A stretch of DNA of 64,000 nucleotides, from NCBI RefSeq assembly GCF_040273735.1, contig NZ_JBELZM010000011.1, positions 62,001 to 126,000 of the forward strand, written 5' to 3'. Of this stretch, positions 41,985 through 49,412 are shown in pieces. The position numbers and the translations under genes are program-made. Every line of letters begins with the position of its first letter. The first letter of the stretch is position 1. The notes below the pieces were generated by a model. The model was given only the letters and a program-made list of their open reading frames with translations. It made no database searches and was not told the origin of the DNA. This stretch comes from Solibacillus sp040273735 (lineage in GTDB: Bacteria; Bacillota; Bacilli; Bacillales_A; Planococcaceae).

Positions 41985-42923
41985 TTATATAATAGGCTTC
42001 AATTTTGCTGTAATTTCTTCACGCTGCTGTTCCAAAAAATCCGGTAAATCCAATTGTTCACCGAGCGATTCCACATCGCCGTCGCGTAAAAAGCCGGGTC
42101 CATCTGTCGCAATTTCAAATAAGATTCCATTCGACTCACGGAAATATAGGCTTTTAAAATAGAAGCGGTCGACAATGCCGGAAGAGATAAACCCTCGCGC
42201 TTTTACTTGCTCATCCCAATATGCCAGTTCTTCATCGTTTTTCACGCGTATAGCTAGATGGTGAATGCTGCCGCGGCCAGGTTTTTCCGGAAGTCCGTCC
42301 TGTTCGACAATGTATATTTCCCCGAACATTTCATCATTGACCGATTGGAGCAGGGCAGTCGTTTCACATTGAGTTTTCAATTCATAACCAAAGACTTCAG
42401 TTAAAGTTCGAACCAGTTTTCCTTTATTCTTCACGGTTATTTCAACAGTGCCCATTCCTTGAATTTGATGTTGAACCGGAACCGGGGATTTTTCATACGA
42501 GTCCCAATGTCCCACTTTCGTATTTGGTGCAGCTATAAGTGCCAAACGTAAACCTTCTTCATCTTCAAAAAGGAGGGCAGGGCGTCCGGCAAACATTGTA
42601 ATGCCTTCATTTTCAACGCCAAATTCATCCAGACGTTTCGCCCAATACTGCAGGCTATCGACGCTTGGTACGATCAAACCGATTTTTGTAATGGCATTTG
42701 TGCCTCGGTGAGTGCGTCCAACTAACGGAATCTCAAAAAATGAAAGCTCTGTACCAGGGCTGCCTGTTTTATCACCATAAAAAAGGTGGTACATTGATGT
42801 GTCATCCTGATTGACCGTTACTTTAACACGGCGTAAACCTAAAATATCTCGGTAAAATTTGTTGTTTCGCTGTGCATTTTTTGTAATCATCGAAATATGA
42901 TGGTGTCCTGGAATTGTATACAT
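41985..42923 (-). CDS. Ring-cleaving (hydroquinone-type) dioxygenase, MhqO/MhqA-like
   Basis: A 312-residue glyoxalase-fold extradiol dioxygenase with two duplicated halves. Metal ligands are visible in GHHHISMI (about 6-13) and in GSIHHLAIRV (about 220-229), with a Glu in ESNGILFEIATDGPGF (about 270). Relatives MhqA, MhqE and MhqO of B. subtilis act on hydroquinones. The ATG at 42923 fits GGAGG better than the ATG at 42929. Sits 13 bp after the MarR gene. Confidence 0.92.
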   Translation of the reverse strand: MYTIPGHHHISMITKNAQRNNKFYRDILGLRRVKVTVNQDDTSMYHLFYGDKTGSPGTELSFFEIPLVGRTHRGTNAITKIGLIVPSVDSLQYWAKRLDEFGVENEGITMFAGRPALLFEDEEGLRLALIAAPNTKVGHWDSYEKSPVPVQHQIQGMGTVEITVKNKGKLVRTLTEVFGYELKTQCETTALLQSVNDEMFGEIYIVEQDGLPEKPGRGSIHHLAIRVKNDEELAYWDEQVKARGFISSGIVDRFYFKSLYFRESNGILFEIATDGPGFLRDGDVESLGEQLDLPDFLEQQREEITAKLKPII

Positions 42924-42940
42924 GTTCATTCCTCCAATAA

Positions 42941-43375
42941 TTATTTACTGCGCTGTTCGCTATTTTTTTGAATGCGGGAGATCAATTTATAAAGAGTTTT
43001 TTGCTCTTCCTTCGTTAACGATTCATCGAAAAAAGATGTTTGAAAGGCAAGTTGCGCGTCGAATGCATTGTTTAAAAGTACATTACCTTTTTCAGTTAAT
43101 GAAATAAATTTCGTTTTCCAGTCTTGCTCTCTCATAATCAGCTGGTCTTGCTCAAGGCGTGACAGCATGCGTGAAATTCCACCTTGTGTTACCGTCACTT
43201 TTTTTGCAAGTTCCGATTGGGTAATTGGCTCAGATAAAGAGATTTGCATCAGCACATCGAATTGCGCCGTCGTTAAATCAAATTGCTTTAAAAATTCATT
43301 CGAAAGGTTATTACTTTCATGTGTAAAGCGCATCATACGAAGCCAAATAAGTGAGCCTAATGTATTTCTTTTCAT
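42941..43375 (-). CDS. MarR-family regulator, MhqR-like
   Basis: A 144-residue winged-helix regulator: LTTAQFDVLMQISLSEPITQSELAKKVTVTQGGISRMLSRLEQ (about 34-76) is the DNA-binding core, with the wing DWKTKFISLTEKG. It is the first gene of the operon with the dioxygenase and flavin oxidoreductase, as mhqR heads the quinone-response operon in B. subtilis. The ATG at 43375 follows AAAGGATG. An MhqR-type half-conserved operator lies 61 bp upstream. Confidence 0.88.
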   Translation of the reverse strand: MKRNTLGSLIWLRMMRFTHESNNLSNEFLKQFDLTTAQFDVLMQISLSEPITQSELAKKVTVTQGGISRMLSRLEQDQLIMREQDWKTKFISLTEKGNVLLNNAFDAQLAFQTSFFDESLTKEEQKTLYKLISRIQKNSEQRSK

Positions 43376-43435
43376 CTGTACACATCCTTTCTTAATTATC
43401 ACTTTACTACTCAACTGATTAAATTACAAGGAAAA

Positions 43436-43453
43436 TATCTCGAATTCAAAATA
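43436..43453. promoter_or_regulatory. Candidate MhqR operator
   Basis: TATCTCGAATTCAAAATA: inverted arms match at 7 of 9 positions and the left arm equals the reported B. subtilis MhqR box half (ATCTCGAA). It lies upstream of the MarR gene, consistent with autoregulation. Confidence 0.6.
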
Positions 43454-43470
43454 AATATTTATTGTAACTA

Positions 43471-43498
43471 TTTACCTTTTTATACGTCTATAGGTAAA
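43471..43498. promoter_or_regulatory. Dyad TTTACCT-N14-AGGTAAA
   Basis: Perfect seven-base inverted arms with an inner TATA/TATA, between the MhqR-like operator and the lipoprotein gene on the plus strand. No T-run follows. Regulator unknown. Confidence 0.4.
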
Positions 43499-43549
43499 GG
43501 ATTTGAATAACTATTCTGTATAAATTTTAACTAGAAGAGGAGTGATATA

Positions 43550-43981
43550 ATGAACAGACTGCTCGCATTTGGCTTATTATTTGTATTGGTTGGATGTCAA
43601 GACAACGAACATGCCGGACCCAGTGAAGAACGGGAAATCGAACCTATACAAACCGATCGCGTTATTGATCAACATGGTGAGATCGAGAACTTGGAGTTAT
43701 TTCAGCAGTTTTTAAAAGAGACCGCAGAAAATAAACAAACATCGTTGGAGATGACGCGCTATACGATAGAAGGGGCACCAATTTACTGGAAAGTTGGATT
43801 TCAAGAAGGTCAATATAACATCGAGGTCGATAACCGAGAAGATAATTTCGGAAGTAAAAATATCGAAAGTTATCAATGTGATGAATTAAGTAAAGATGTT
43901 ACCGGTTCTTTAACTGATTATAATTTTAAATCATGTGAAGGAGGCTTTGAGATCAATTTATTATCGGTAATTAGTGAATAA
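43550..43981 (+). CDS. DUF4362 lipoprotein
   Basis: A 143-residue lipoprotein: signal peptide with lipobox LVGC (Cys16), acidic linker, and a DUF4362 domain (DQHGEIENLELFQQFL, RYTIEGAPIYWKV, DNFGSKNIESYQCDEL, YNFKSCEGGF) with two cysteines that could pair. Function unknown. AGAGGAGTG ribosome site. Single gene. Confidence 0.85.
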   Translation: MNRLLAFGLLFVLVGCQDNEHAGPSEEREIEPIQTDRVIDQHGEIENLELFQQFLKETAENKQTSLEMTRYTIEGAPIYWKVGFQEGQYNIEVDNREDNFGSKNIESYQCDELSKDVTGSLTDYNFKSCEGGFEINLLSVISE

Positions 43982-43992
43982 GCACATAACAA

Positions 43993-44032
43993 AAGGCCGA
44001 TAAAATCCGTTTCAGGAGATTTTGCCGGCCTT
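43993..44032. terminator. Bidirectional terminator
   Basis: AAGGCCGATAAAATC pairs with GATTTTGCCGGCCTT, one mismatch/bulge; on the minus strand TTTTGTT follows. Serves the DUF4362 gene and metC. Confidence 0.82.
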
Positions 44033-44036
44033 CAAA

Positions 44037-45200
44037 TTATATAATTTTACTGGCGATTTCCAATGCCTGTGTAAAGTCTTCAATCAGATCATCTTCATTT
44101 TCCAAACCTACAGAAAAGCGCAGCAAACCATCAGTAATTCCGCGTTTTGCACGTTCTTCAGGTTCCATCGCTGCATGACTCATTTTGGCAGGGTACGATA
44201 AGATCGATTCAACACCGCCAAGACTAACCGCAAATACCGGAATTTTCATCGCTTCGACAAAAGCTTTTGCAATCTCATAATTCGGTAAACTAAACGATAA
44301 GACCGCACCCGCTGAAGTTGCCTGTGCTGCATGAATCTCGAAGCCTGGATGAGTAGGGAGTCCAGGGTAATATACTTTTTCCACTAAAGGATGTGCATGT
44401 AAAAATTGTGCAATGCGCATTGCAACACGTGATTCCTCGTTAAAACGTACAGCCGTCGTTTTCATGTTTTGAATTAATGTGTAGCAATCCTGCACACCGA
44501 GTACAGAACCGAATGAATTCTGGACAAAATAAATTTCATTGCCCAGACTTTCCTCTTTTGTTACAACAAGGCCTGCTACAATATCTGAATGTCCTGATAA
44601 AAACTTCGTAGCGGAATGAATGACAACATCGACACCCAATTCTAGCGGCTTTTGATGCAACGGTGTCATGAACGTATTATCTAAAAAAGTGAGTGCACCG
44701 TGTTGTTTTGCGATTTCAACTACACCCCGAATATCCGTAATACCTAATGTAGGATTCGAAGGTGTTTCCATATAAATTAATTTCGTTTCCGGACGTACAG
44801 CTGCTTTTACTGCTTCAGTATCTGTAAAGTCGACAAATGTATGGGTAATGCCGTAGCGCGGCAATACTTTTGTAACGAAACGGTATGTGCCACCATATAC
44901 ATCTTCGGTAATAACGATATGGTCGCCTGCAGATAAAATCATAAAGCAAGCTGAAACAGCTGCCATACCTGTAGCAAATGCAAAACCTCGATTACCGCCT
45001 TCTAGTTCTGCAATCGCCTTTTCCAATGCGGCACGTGTCGGGTTTCCCGAACGAGCGTAATCATATTCGCCAAATTCATCGATTGATTCCTGATGGAAAG
45101 TCGATGATAAATACATCGGTACGTTTACAGCACCTTTTTTATCGGCATAGCCTTCACGGATCGCCCCATGAACTAACGCTGTTTCAATGCGGTTTGTCAT
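44037..45200 (-). CDS. metC: Cystathionine beta-lyase
   Basis: A 387-residue PLP enzyme of the Cys/Met metabolism family that cleaves cystathionine to homocysteine, ammonia and pyruvate. PLP-binding Lys lies in HSATKFLSGHSDIVAG (about 194-209); FATGMAAV (about 76) and VYGGTYR are family motifs. The partner metI gene overlaps it by four bases (ATGA). MetC versus a gamma-lyase cannot be fully separated by eye, but pairing with MetI argues for MetC. Confidence 0.9.
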   Translation of the reverse strand: MTNRIETALVHGAIREGYADKKGAVNVPMYLSSTFHQESIDEFGEYDYARSGNPTRAALEKAIAELEGGNRGFAFATGMAAVSACFMILSAGDHIVITEDVYGGTYRFVTKVLPRYGITHTFVDFTDTEAVKAAVRPETKLIYMETPSNPTLGITDIRGVVEIAKQHGALTFLDNTFMTPLHQKPLELGVDVVIHSATKFLSGHSDIVAGLVVTKEESLGNEIYFVQNSFGSVLGVQDCYTLIQNMKTTAVRFNEESRVAMRIAQFLHAHPLVEKVYYPGLPTHPGFEIHAAQATSAGAVLSFSLPNYEIAKAFVEAMKIPVFAVSLGGVESILSYPAKMSHAAMEPEERAKRGITDGLLRFSVGLENEDDLIEDFTQALEIASKII

Positions 45201-46312
45201 GCAAATTCACCTCGTAACGAATCGAAAACTTGTTTTAAGTCTGCGATTAAATCTTCCGCTTCTTCAATACCTACTGAGAAACGAAGCAATCGATCACACA
45301 CACCTCGTGCAACACGTTCCTCATATGGCATATCGGCATGTGTCTGAGTAGCAGGGTAAGTAATAAAGCTTTCTACGCCTCCAAGACTTTCGGCGAATGT
45401 AATCAGTTTGATTCCTTTTAAAAATGGGTTTACCATTGATGAATCTTTGATGCGGAAGGACAGCATGCCACCTTTACCTGTATACAGTACATCTGTAACG
45501 AGAGGTTCATCAGCTAAGTATTCCGCAACCTTTTTTGCATTCGCATCATGCTGCTTTAAACGTAAATGCAATGTTTTCAATCCGCGAATGAGCAGCCATG
45601 AATCCATCGGTGAAAGCACCATCCCAATGCCGTTATGATAGAATGCTAACTTCTCGCATAATTCAGAACCTTTTGCAACTACTAGACCCGCCAATACATC
45701 ATTATGTCCGCCAATATATTTTGTTGCACTATGTAAAACAATGTGTGCACCTAGTTCAAGGGGACGTTGGAAATAAGGAGTGTAGAATGTATTGTCTACA
45801 ATTAGCAATAAGTTGTGTTTTTCCGCCAATGCCGCATATACCACAAGATCTATTTCCTGCATCAACGGATTTGTCGGAGTTTCGATAAACAATGCTTTCG
45901 TATTTTCATTGATTAAACTTTCAACTTCATCCACATTTGTGAACGGATTATAAACCGGTTTAATATTATAGTTTTCAGCAAATGTTTTGAATAGACGATA
46001 TGTTCCGCCATATAAATCTTCCGGAACGATTAATTCATCGTTCGGTTTAAATAATGACATGACAAGTTGTACTGCCGCCATTCCAGAACTGCAGGCAAAT
46101 CCAGCATCCCCGTTTTCCAGCTCTGCGATTCCATTTTCGAGGATTGTACGAGTTGGATTTTTTGTACGTGTATAATCATAACCTGTCGATTCACCTATGC
46201 CCGTATGCTGATAAGCTGTTGACATATAGATCGGCGGATTGATCGCACCAGTTTTGGCATCGCTTAGATTTCCGAGCTGTACTAATTTTGTTTCAATTGA
46301 ACGTTGTGACAT
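45197..46312 (-). CDS. metI: Cystathionine gamma-synthase / O-acetylhomoserine thiolyase
   Basis: A 371-residue PLP enzyme that makes cystathionine from O-acetylhomoserine and cysteine. PLP Lys is in HSATKYIGGHNDVLAG (about 198-213), with SSGMAAVQLVMSLF (about 75) and DLYGGTYR (about 103). AAGGAAGTG ribosome site. Forms metI-metC as in B. subtilis, but the S-box riboswitch present there is absent here; two direct repeats lie upstream instead. Confidence 0.9.
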   Translation of the reverse strand: MSQRSIETKLVQLGNLSDAKTGAINPPIYMSTAYQHTGIGESTGYDYTRTKNPTRTILENGIAELENGDAGFACSSGMAAVQLVMSLFKPNDELIVPEDLYGGTYRLFKTFAENYNIKPVYNPFTNVDEVESLINENTKALFIETPTNPLMQEIDLVVYAALAEKHNLLLIVDNTFYTPYFQRPLELGAHIVLHSATKYIGGHNDVLAGLVVAKGSELCEKLAFYHNGIGMVLSPMDSWLLIRGLKTLHLRLKQHDANAKKVAEYLADEPLVTDVLYTGKGGMLSFRIKDSSMVNPFLKGIKLITFAESLGGVESFITYPATQTHADMPYEERVARGVCDRLLRFSVGIEEAEDLIADLKQVFDSLRGEFA

Positions 46313-46352
46313 GAATACACTTCCTTACATGAATTTGCTAAACATTTCGAAT

Positions 46353-46416
46353 GAATCGAGTATTACATCAATTTATCATGAACAGAAGAAAGGGACAATA
46401 GGAGAAACGAGTATTA
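46353..46416. promoter_or_regulatory. Direct repeats upstream of metI
   Basis: GAATCGAGTATTA (46353-46365) and GAAACGAGTATTA (46404-46416) match at 12 of 13 positions and start 51 bp apart in the leader of metIC. Candidate operator pair for an unknown regulator. Confidence 0.45.
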
Positions 46417-46450
46417 AGTAGAATAGGGGAATAATTGAAATAAAAAATAA

Positions 46451-46491
46451 AAAATCCTAGAATACGTTTTTGATTTGTAAACTAGGATTTA
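46451..46491 (-). terminator. Terminator of mscL
   Basis: AAATCCTAG pairs with CTAGGATTT around a 21-base loop; on the minus strand a long T-rich tract follows. Confidence 0.78.
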
Positions 46492-46497
46492 ATATTT

Positions 46498-46890
46498 TTA
46501 TTTAGATTGCTCGTTTTTTAATAAATCACGGATTTCTTTCAACAATTCTTCTTTAGCATCCAGTTCCGGTGTCGGTTCTTCCGCAACCTGCGCTTCTTTT
46601 TTTCGGTTCAGTTTCGTCAGTAATCGTAAAGCCATAAAAATGGCAAATGCAATAATAATGAAATCGATAATCGATTGAACGAATACCCCCAATGCAACCT
46701 GTGCTTCACCTGGCCCAAACTTCCATTCGTTTGTCAGGTCAATTCCGCCTGTAAGCATACCGACAAGCGGCATAATAATATTCTCAACCAATGACGTAAC
46801 AATTTTACCGAACGCTGCACCAATAACAACTGCAACCGCTAAATCGATAACATTGCCCTTCATCGCAAATTCTTTAAAGTCTTTCCACAT
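46498..46890 (-). CDS. mscL: Large-conductance mechanosensitive channel
   Basis: A 130-residue channel that opens under osmotic downshock. FKEFAMKGNVIDLAVAVVIGAAFGKIV (4-30) covers the N-terminal helix and TM1, an extracellular loop follows, and SIIDFIIIAFAIFMALRLL (about 74-92) is TM2; the acidic C-terminal helix bundle (LDAKEELLKEIRDLLKN) ends it. AGAGGAGTG ribosome site. Confidence 0.95.
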   Translation of the reverse strand: MWKDFKEFAMKGNVIDLAVAVVIGAAFGKIVTSLVENIIMPLVGMLTGGIDLTNEWKFGPGEAQVALGVFVQSIIDFIIIAFAIFMALRLLTKLNRKKEAQVAEEPTPELDAKEELLKEIRDLLKNEQSK

Positions 46891-47031
46891 AATATAGCAC
46901 TCCTCTTATCTTTATTAAACAAAGTCTAATTTTATACATTGATATTTTAATTTTCAACAGTGAAAATTACCTGCTTTTTTAGTAGAATGAAAGTTAACAA
47001 CATTATTTCGTCTTAAAGATTGGTGGCTTAT

Positions 47032-47715
47032 ATGGCAAAAAGCAAGAAAAAGAATCTTATACTCTCTCCGAAAACTAAAATATTATTAATTACTTTGCTT
47101 ATCCCCATCACTTTAATAGTTTATATTGTCGCATATTTCAGCTGGCAGCAGCTTCGTGGTTGGCCATTTACCGATAAAACAGTGTATCAGCAAATCCAGG
47201 AACAATTTGATTTGGAAATTCCAATCGAATATATACCTGTTTATGTCGCAGCCGAACAGAAATACGGTGTTCCATGGACGCTTTTGGCAGCACATCACCG
47301 CGTAGAAACCCGTTTTTCCACAATGAAAACCCTTATATCACCGGTTGGAGCAGAAGGACATTTGCAGTTTATGCCTTGTACTTTTGTAGGCTGGCAACAT
47401 CCTTCCTGCAAAGATTTAGGGCAGGGGGACATCCCGGACCATGATAAAACAAATCCAGCGATCATAAAAAAATATGGCGGGTATGGGGTAGATGCGAATG
47501 GCGACGGTATAGCAGATCCGTTTGATATAGAAGATGCCGTATTCAGTGCAGCAAAATTTTTATCCATTGCCGGTGTAAATGATGGACTATTGAAAAAAGC
47601 GATTTTTCAGTATAATCATAGTGAGGATTATGTAGAAGATATTTTATACTACTATAAGCTATACCGGGATTACGGCAATCAGTTGAAACAAATTGCTCTT
47701 GAAGAGGACAAATAA
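47032..47715 (+). CDS. Membrane-anchored MltB-like lytic transglycosylase
   Basis: A 227-residue peptidoglycan-cleaving enzyme. A basic N-terminus and membrane helix (about 16-38) anchor it; the catalytic Glu92 lies in HHRVETRFST, followed by GAEGHLQFMPCTFVGW, the family's substrate-binding motif. The segment VDANGDGIADPFDIEDAVFSAAKFL (about 145-170) matches the EF-hand-like loop and helix of MltB/Slt35 enzymes. Starts at 47020 (GTG) and 47032 (ATG) are both possible. Single gene. Confidence 0.87.
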   Translation: MAKSKKKNLILSPKTKILLITLLIPITLIVYIVAYFSWQQLRGWPFTDKTVYQQIQEQFDLEIPIEYIPVYVAAEQKYGVPWTLLAAHHRVETRFSTMKTLISPVGAEGHLQFMPCTFVGWQHPSCKDLGQGDIPDHDKTNPAIIKKYGGYGVDANGDGIADPFDIEDAVFSAAKFLSIAGVNDGLLKKAIFQYNHSEDYVEDILYYYKLYRDYGNQLKQIALEEDK

Positions 47716-47744
47716 AAAAGTGTGACGTAATGTCACACTTTTTG
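47714..47744. terminator. Bidirectional terminator
   Basis: AAAAAGTGTGAC pairs with GTCACACTTTTT around a short loop between convergent genes. Confidence 0.92.
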
Positions 47745-47771
47745 CTGATTATTCCAGATGCAGATTTCCAA

Positions 47772-48029
47772 TTAAGTCGCTTTACGCATTGAGCGCATGA
47801 TAAAGCTTACGATAAAGATTAAAACAATGGCACCGATTAATGCGGGGAATACATAGAAATCTGAAACTTTCCAGCCCCAGTTCCCTAAAATCATGCTACC
47901 GATCCATGAACCGACGATACCTGCAATAATGTTACCGATAATGCCTCCTGGAACATCCTTGCCTAAAATTACACCTGCTAACCAACCTAGAATACCTCCG
48001 ATAATTAAAAACCAGATGAAACTCATCAT
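47772..48029 (-). CDS. GlsB/YeaQ/YmgE-family stress membrane protein
   Basis: An 85-residue glycine-rich membrane protein with three helices: FIWFLIIGGILGWLAGVIL, GGIIGNIIAGIVGSWIGSMILG and the last helix near 57-78. Glycine spacing is typical of transglycosylase-associated (GlsB) proteins induced by stress. The ATG at 48029 follows AAAGGAGTT; upstream codons in the frame lack a ribosome site. Confidence 0.9.
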   Translation of the reverse strand: MMSFIWFLIIGGILGWLAGVILGKDVPGGIIGNIIAGIVGSWIGSMILGNWGWKVSDFYVFPALIGAIVLIFIVSFIMRSMRKAT

Positions 48030-48196
48030 ACTTTCCAACTCCTTTGTTTTAAAATTATTGAATAATAATTGCATCTAGTTATTTATTTCCTATCATGCAT
48101 AAGCTTAAACATTTTTTTAGCTGGAAGTTTTTAAGCAGTTCCGGAAATTATGGAAGTAATATTAATTTATATTGAATATGAATTAGGTGTAATTTT

Positions 48197-48739
48197 TTAA
48201 ATAATTGATGCGCCCAAACATGATTTGAAATGACCAAGTGCCCATTTATGTCCGATTTCATTAAAACTTGCAACGGCATGTTCAGGAACCGTAATTTTAT
48301 AACCTAAATTATAACTGTCCACTGCGGTATGCAAAATGCAAATATCTGTACATACCCCGACAAGTACAACTTCTTCCACACTGCGTTCACGAAGTAAGAT
48401 ATCCAAATTTGTCCCAGCAAAGGCACTATAACGGGTTTTATCAAAAGAAATAACGCGATCTTTGTATGTTTCATATAGTTCTTTTATTGAACCATACAGT
48501 TCACGACCTTTAGTTCCTACAATATTATGGGGCGGAAATAATTTTGATTCAGGATGATAGGGATCGTTTTCCACATGTAAATCGTTAGCGAATACGACAA
48601 CATTATTTTCCTTAATAAACTTTTCTATTAAAGTACTAATATTTTTTTCTATTGCCTGTCCCGGCTTCCCGCAAGTTAATTTTCCATCATCCGCTACAAA
48701 ATCATACGTATAATCAATTACGATTAATGCTTTTTTCAT
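48197..48739 (-). CDS. pncA: Nicotinamidase
   Basis: A 180-residue isochorismatase-fold hydrolase that deaminates nicotinamide to nicotinate for NAD salvage. Catalytic residues are Asp9 (VIDYTYDF), Lys101 (DKTRYSAFAG) and Cys134 (GVCTDICILH); metal ligands Asp53, His55 and His71. Sequence closely follows B. subtilis PncA (DGKLTCG, ESKLFPPHNI, SAFAGTNLDI). AAAGGAGTG ribosome site. Single gene. Confidence 0.93.
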   Translation of the reverse strand: MKKALIVIDYTYDFVADDGKLTCGKPGQAIEKNISTLIEKFIKENNVVVFANDLHVENDPYHPESKLFPPHNIVGTKGRELYGSIKELYETYKDRVISFDKTRYSAFAGTNLDILLRERSVEEVVLVGVCTDICILHTAVDSYNLGYKITVPEHAVASFNEIGHKWALGHFKSCLGASII

Positions 48740-48830
48740 CCATTTTTCACTCCTTTTTAGTTGTAACGTTATTATGCCATGGTTTAAAAAAAAATGCGGG
48801 TAAAAACGTTGATTAAATATTCTAAATATT

Positions 48831-48859
48831 TTGATTTTTAATGTCAGATGATGTATAGT
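48831..48859 (+). promoter_or_regulatory. Sigma-A promoter of the 34-aa ORF
   Basis: TTGATT (48831-48836) and TATAGT (48854-48859) are 17 bp apart, 30 bp upstream of the small ORF start. Confidence 0.6.
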
Positions 48860-48888
48860 TAGGATATTAAAAAGATGGGGTGATTAAT

Positions 48889-48993
48889 ATGGATATGGCA
48901 ATAAAGAAGAAACTGGACCGTCAAGGGTTAATTTTTGTAGGAATCCACAGTTTAATCATATTGAATTTTGCTGTTGAATTATTATTACTCTAA
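48889..48993 (+). CDS. 34-residue single-helix membrane protein
   Basis: A tiny gene in a 670-bp gap. It encodes 34 residues: a charged N-terminus (MDMAIKKKLDRQG) then a hydrophobic helix (LIFVGIHSLIILNFAVELLLL) to the end. GGGGTGATT precedes the ATG by about seven bases, a good promoter lies upstream and a strong terminator lies 20 bp after the stop. This complete unit suggests a real small membrane protein; no known family recognised. Confidence 0.65.
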   Translation: MDMAIKKKLDRQGLIFVGIHSLIILNFAVELLLL

Positions 48994-49012
48994 TAGATTA
49001 CGAGAATTAATA

Positions 49013-49046
49013 GAATCTAGCCTGAATAGGCGCTAGGTTCTTTTTT
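49013..49046 (+). terminator. Terminator of the 34-aa ORF
   Basis: GAATCTAGC (49013-49021) pairs with GCTAGGTTC (49032-49040) with one G-U pair, followed by six T. Confidence 0.9.
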
Positions 49047-49148
49047 ATGGAGAAAAGATTCGGAGTTAATAAATATATACAAAAAATTTTAAAAATTCAC
49101 TTTTTGTAAAAAGTGTGACGAAAGAGTAAAAAGGTAACATCAATAAGG

Positions 49149-49163
49149 ATGAAAGCGATTGCA
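49149..49163. promoter_or_regulatory. Candidate cre (CcpA) site upstream of ilvD
   Basis: ATGAAAGCGATTGCA fits the WTGNAANCGNWNNCW cre consensus at every defined position. It is centred about 90 bp upstream of the predicted start point, similar to the activating cre of the B. subtilis ilv-leu operon. Confidence 0.6.
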
Positions 49164-49172
49164 ATAAATCCA

Positions 49173-49187
49173 GGTTTTCTGAATTGT
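49173..49187. promoter_or_regulatory. Weak CodY-like box
   Basis: GGTTTTCTGAATTGT keeps the core TTTTCTGAA of AATTTTCWGAAAATT (10 of 15 positions), between the cre site and the ilvD promoter. Weak alone; location supports it. Confidence 0.35.
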
Positions 49188-49209
49188 ATAAAAAATTCAA
49201 AAAATAGTG

Positions 49210-49239
49210 TTGACGTTCCTGTTCATTTCGTACTATGAT
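49210..49239 (+). promoter_or_regulatory. Sigma-A promoter of ilvD
   Basis: TTGACG (49210-49215) and TATGAT (49234-49239), 18 bp apart. The leader to ilvD is about 165 nt and holds a hairpin (TACACC…GGTGTA with ACATCA/TGATGT, 49253-49300) and the perfect palindrome TTTCGAATATTCGAAA (49330-49345). Confidence 0.7.
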
Positions 49240-49412
49240 AACAACAATTTAGTACACCACATCACTCAAGCGACATTTTGATGTGAGCTTAAAAGGTGTA
49301 AAAACATTCGATACTTTCTAATCATAAAATTTCGAATATTCGAAAATTATATAGAAAATCGAACATATAAAAAACAGCTAGAGTAAAAGCATTACGTTGA
49401 GGGGCGTTTAAA

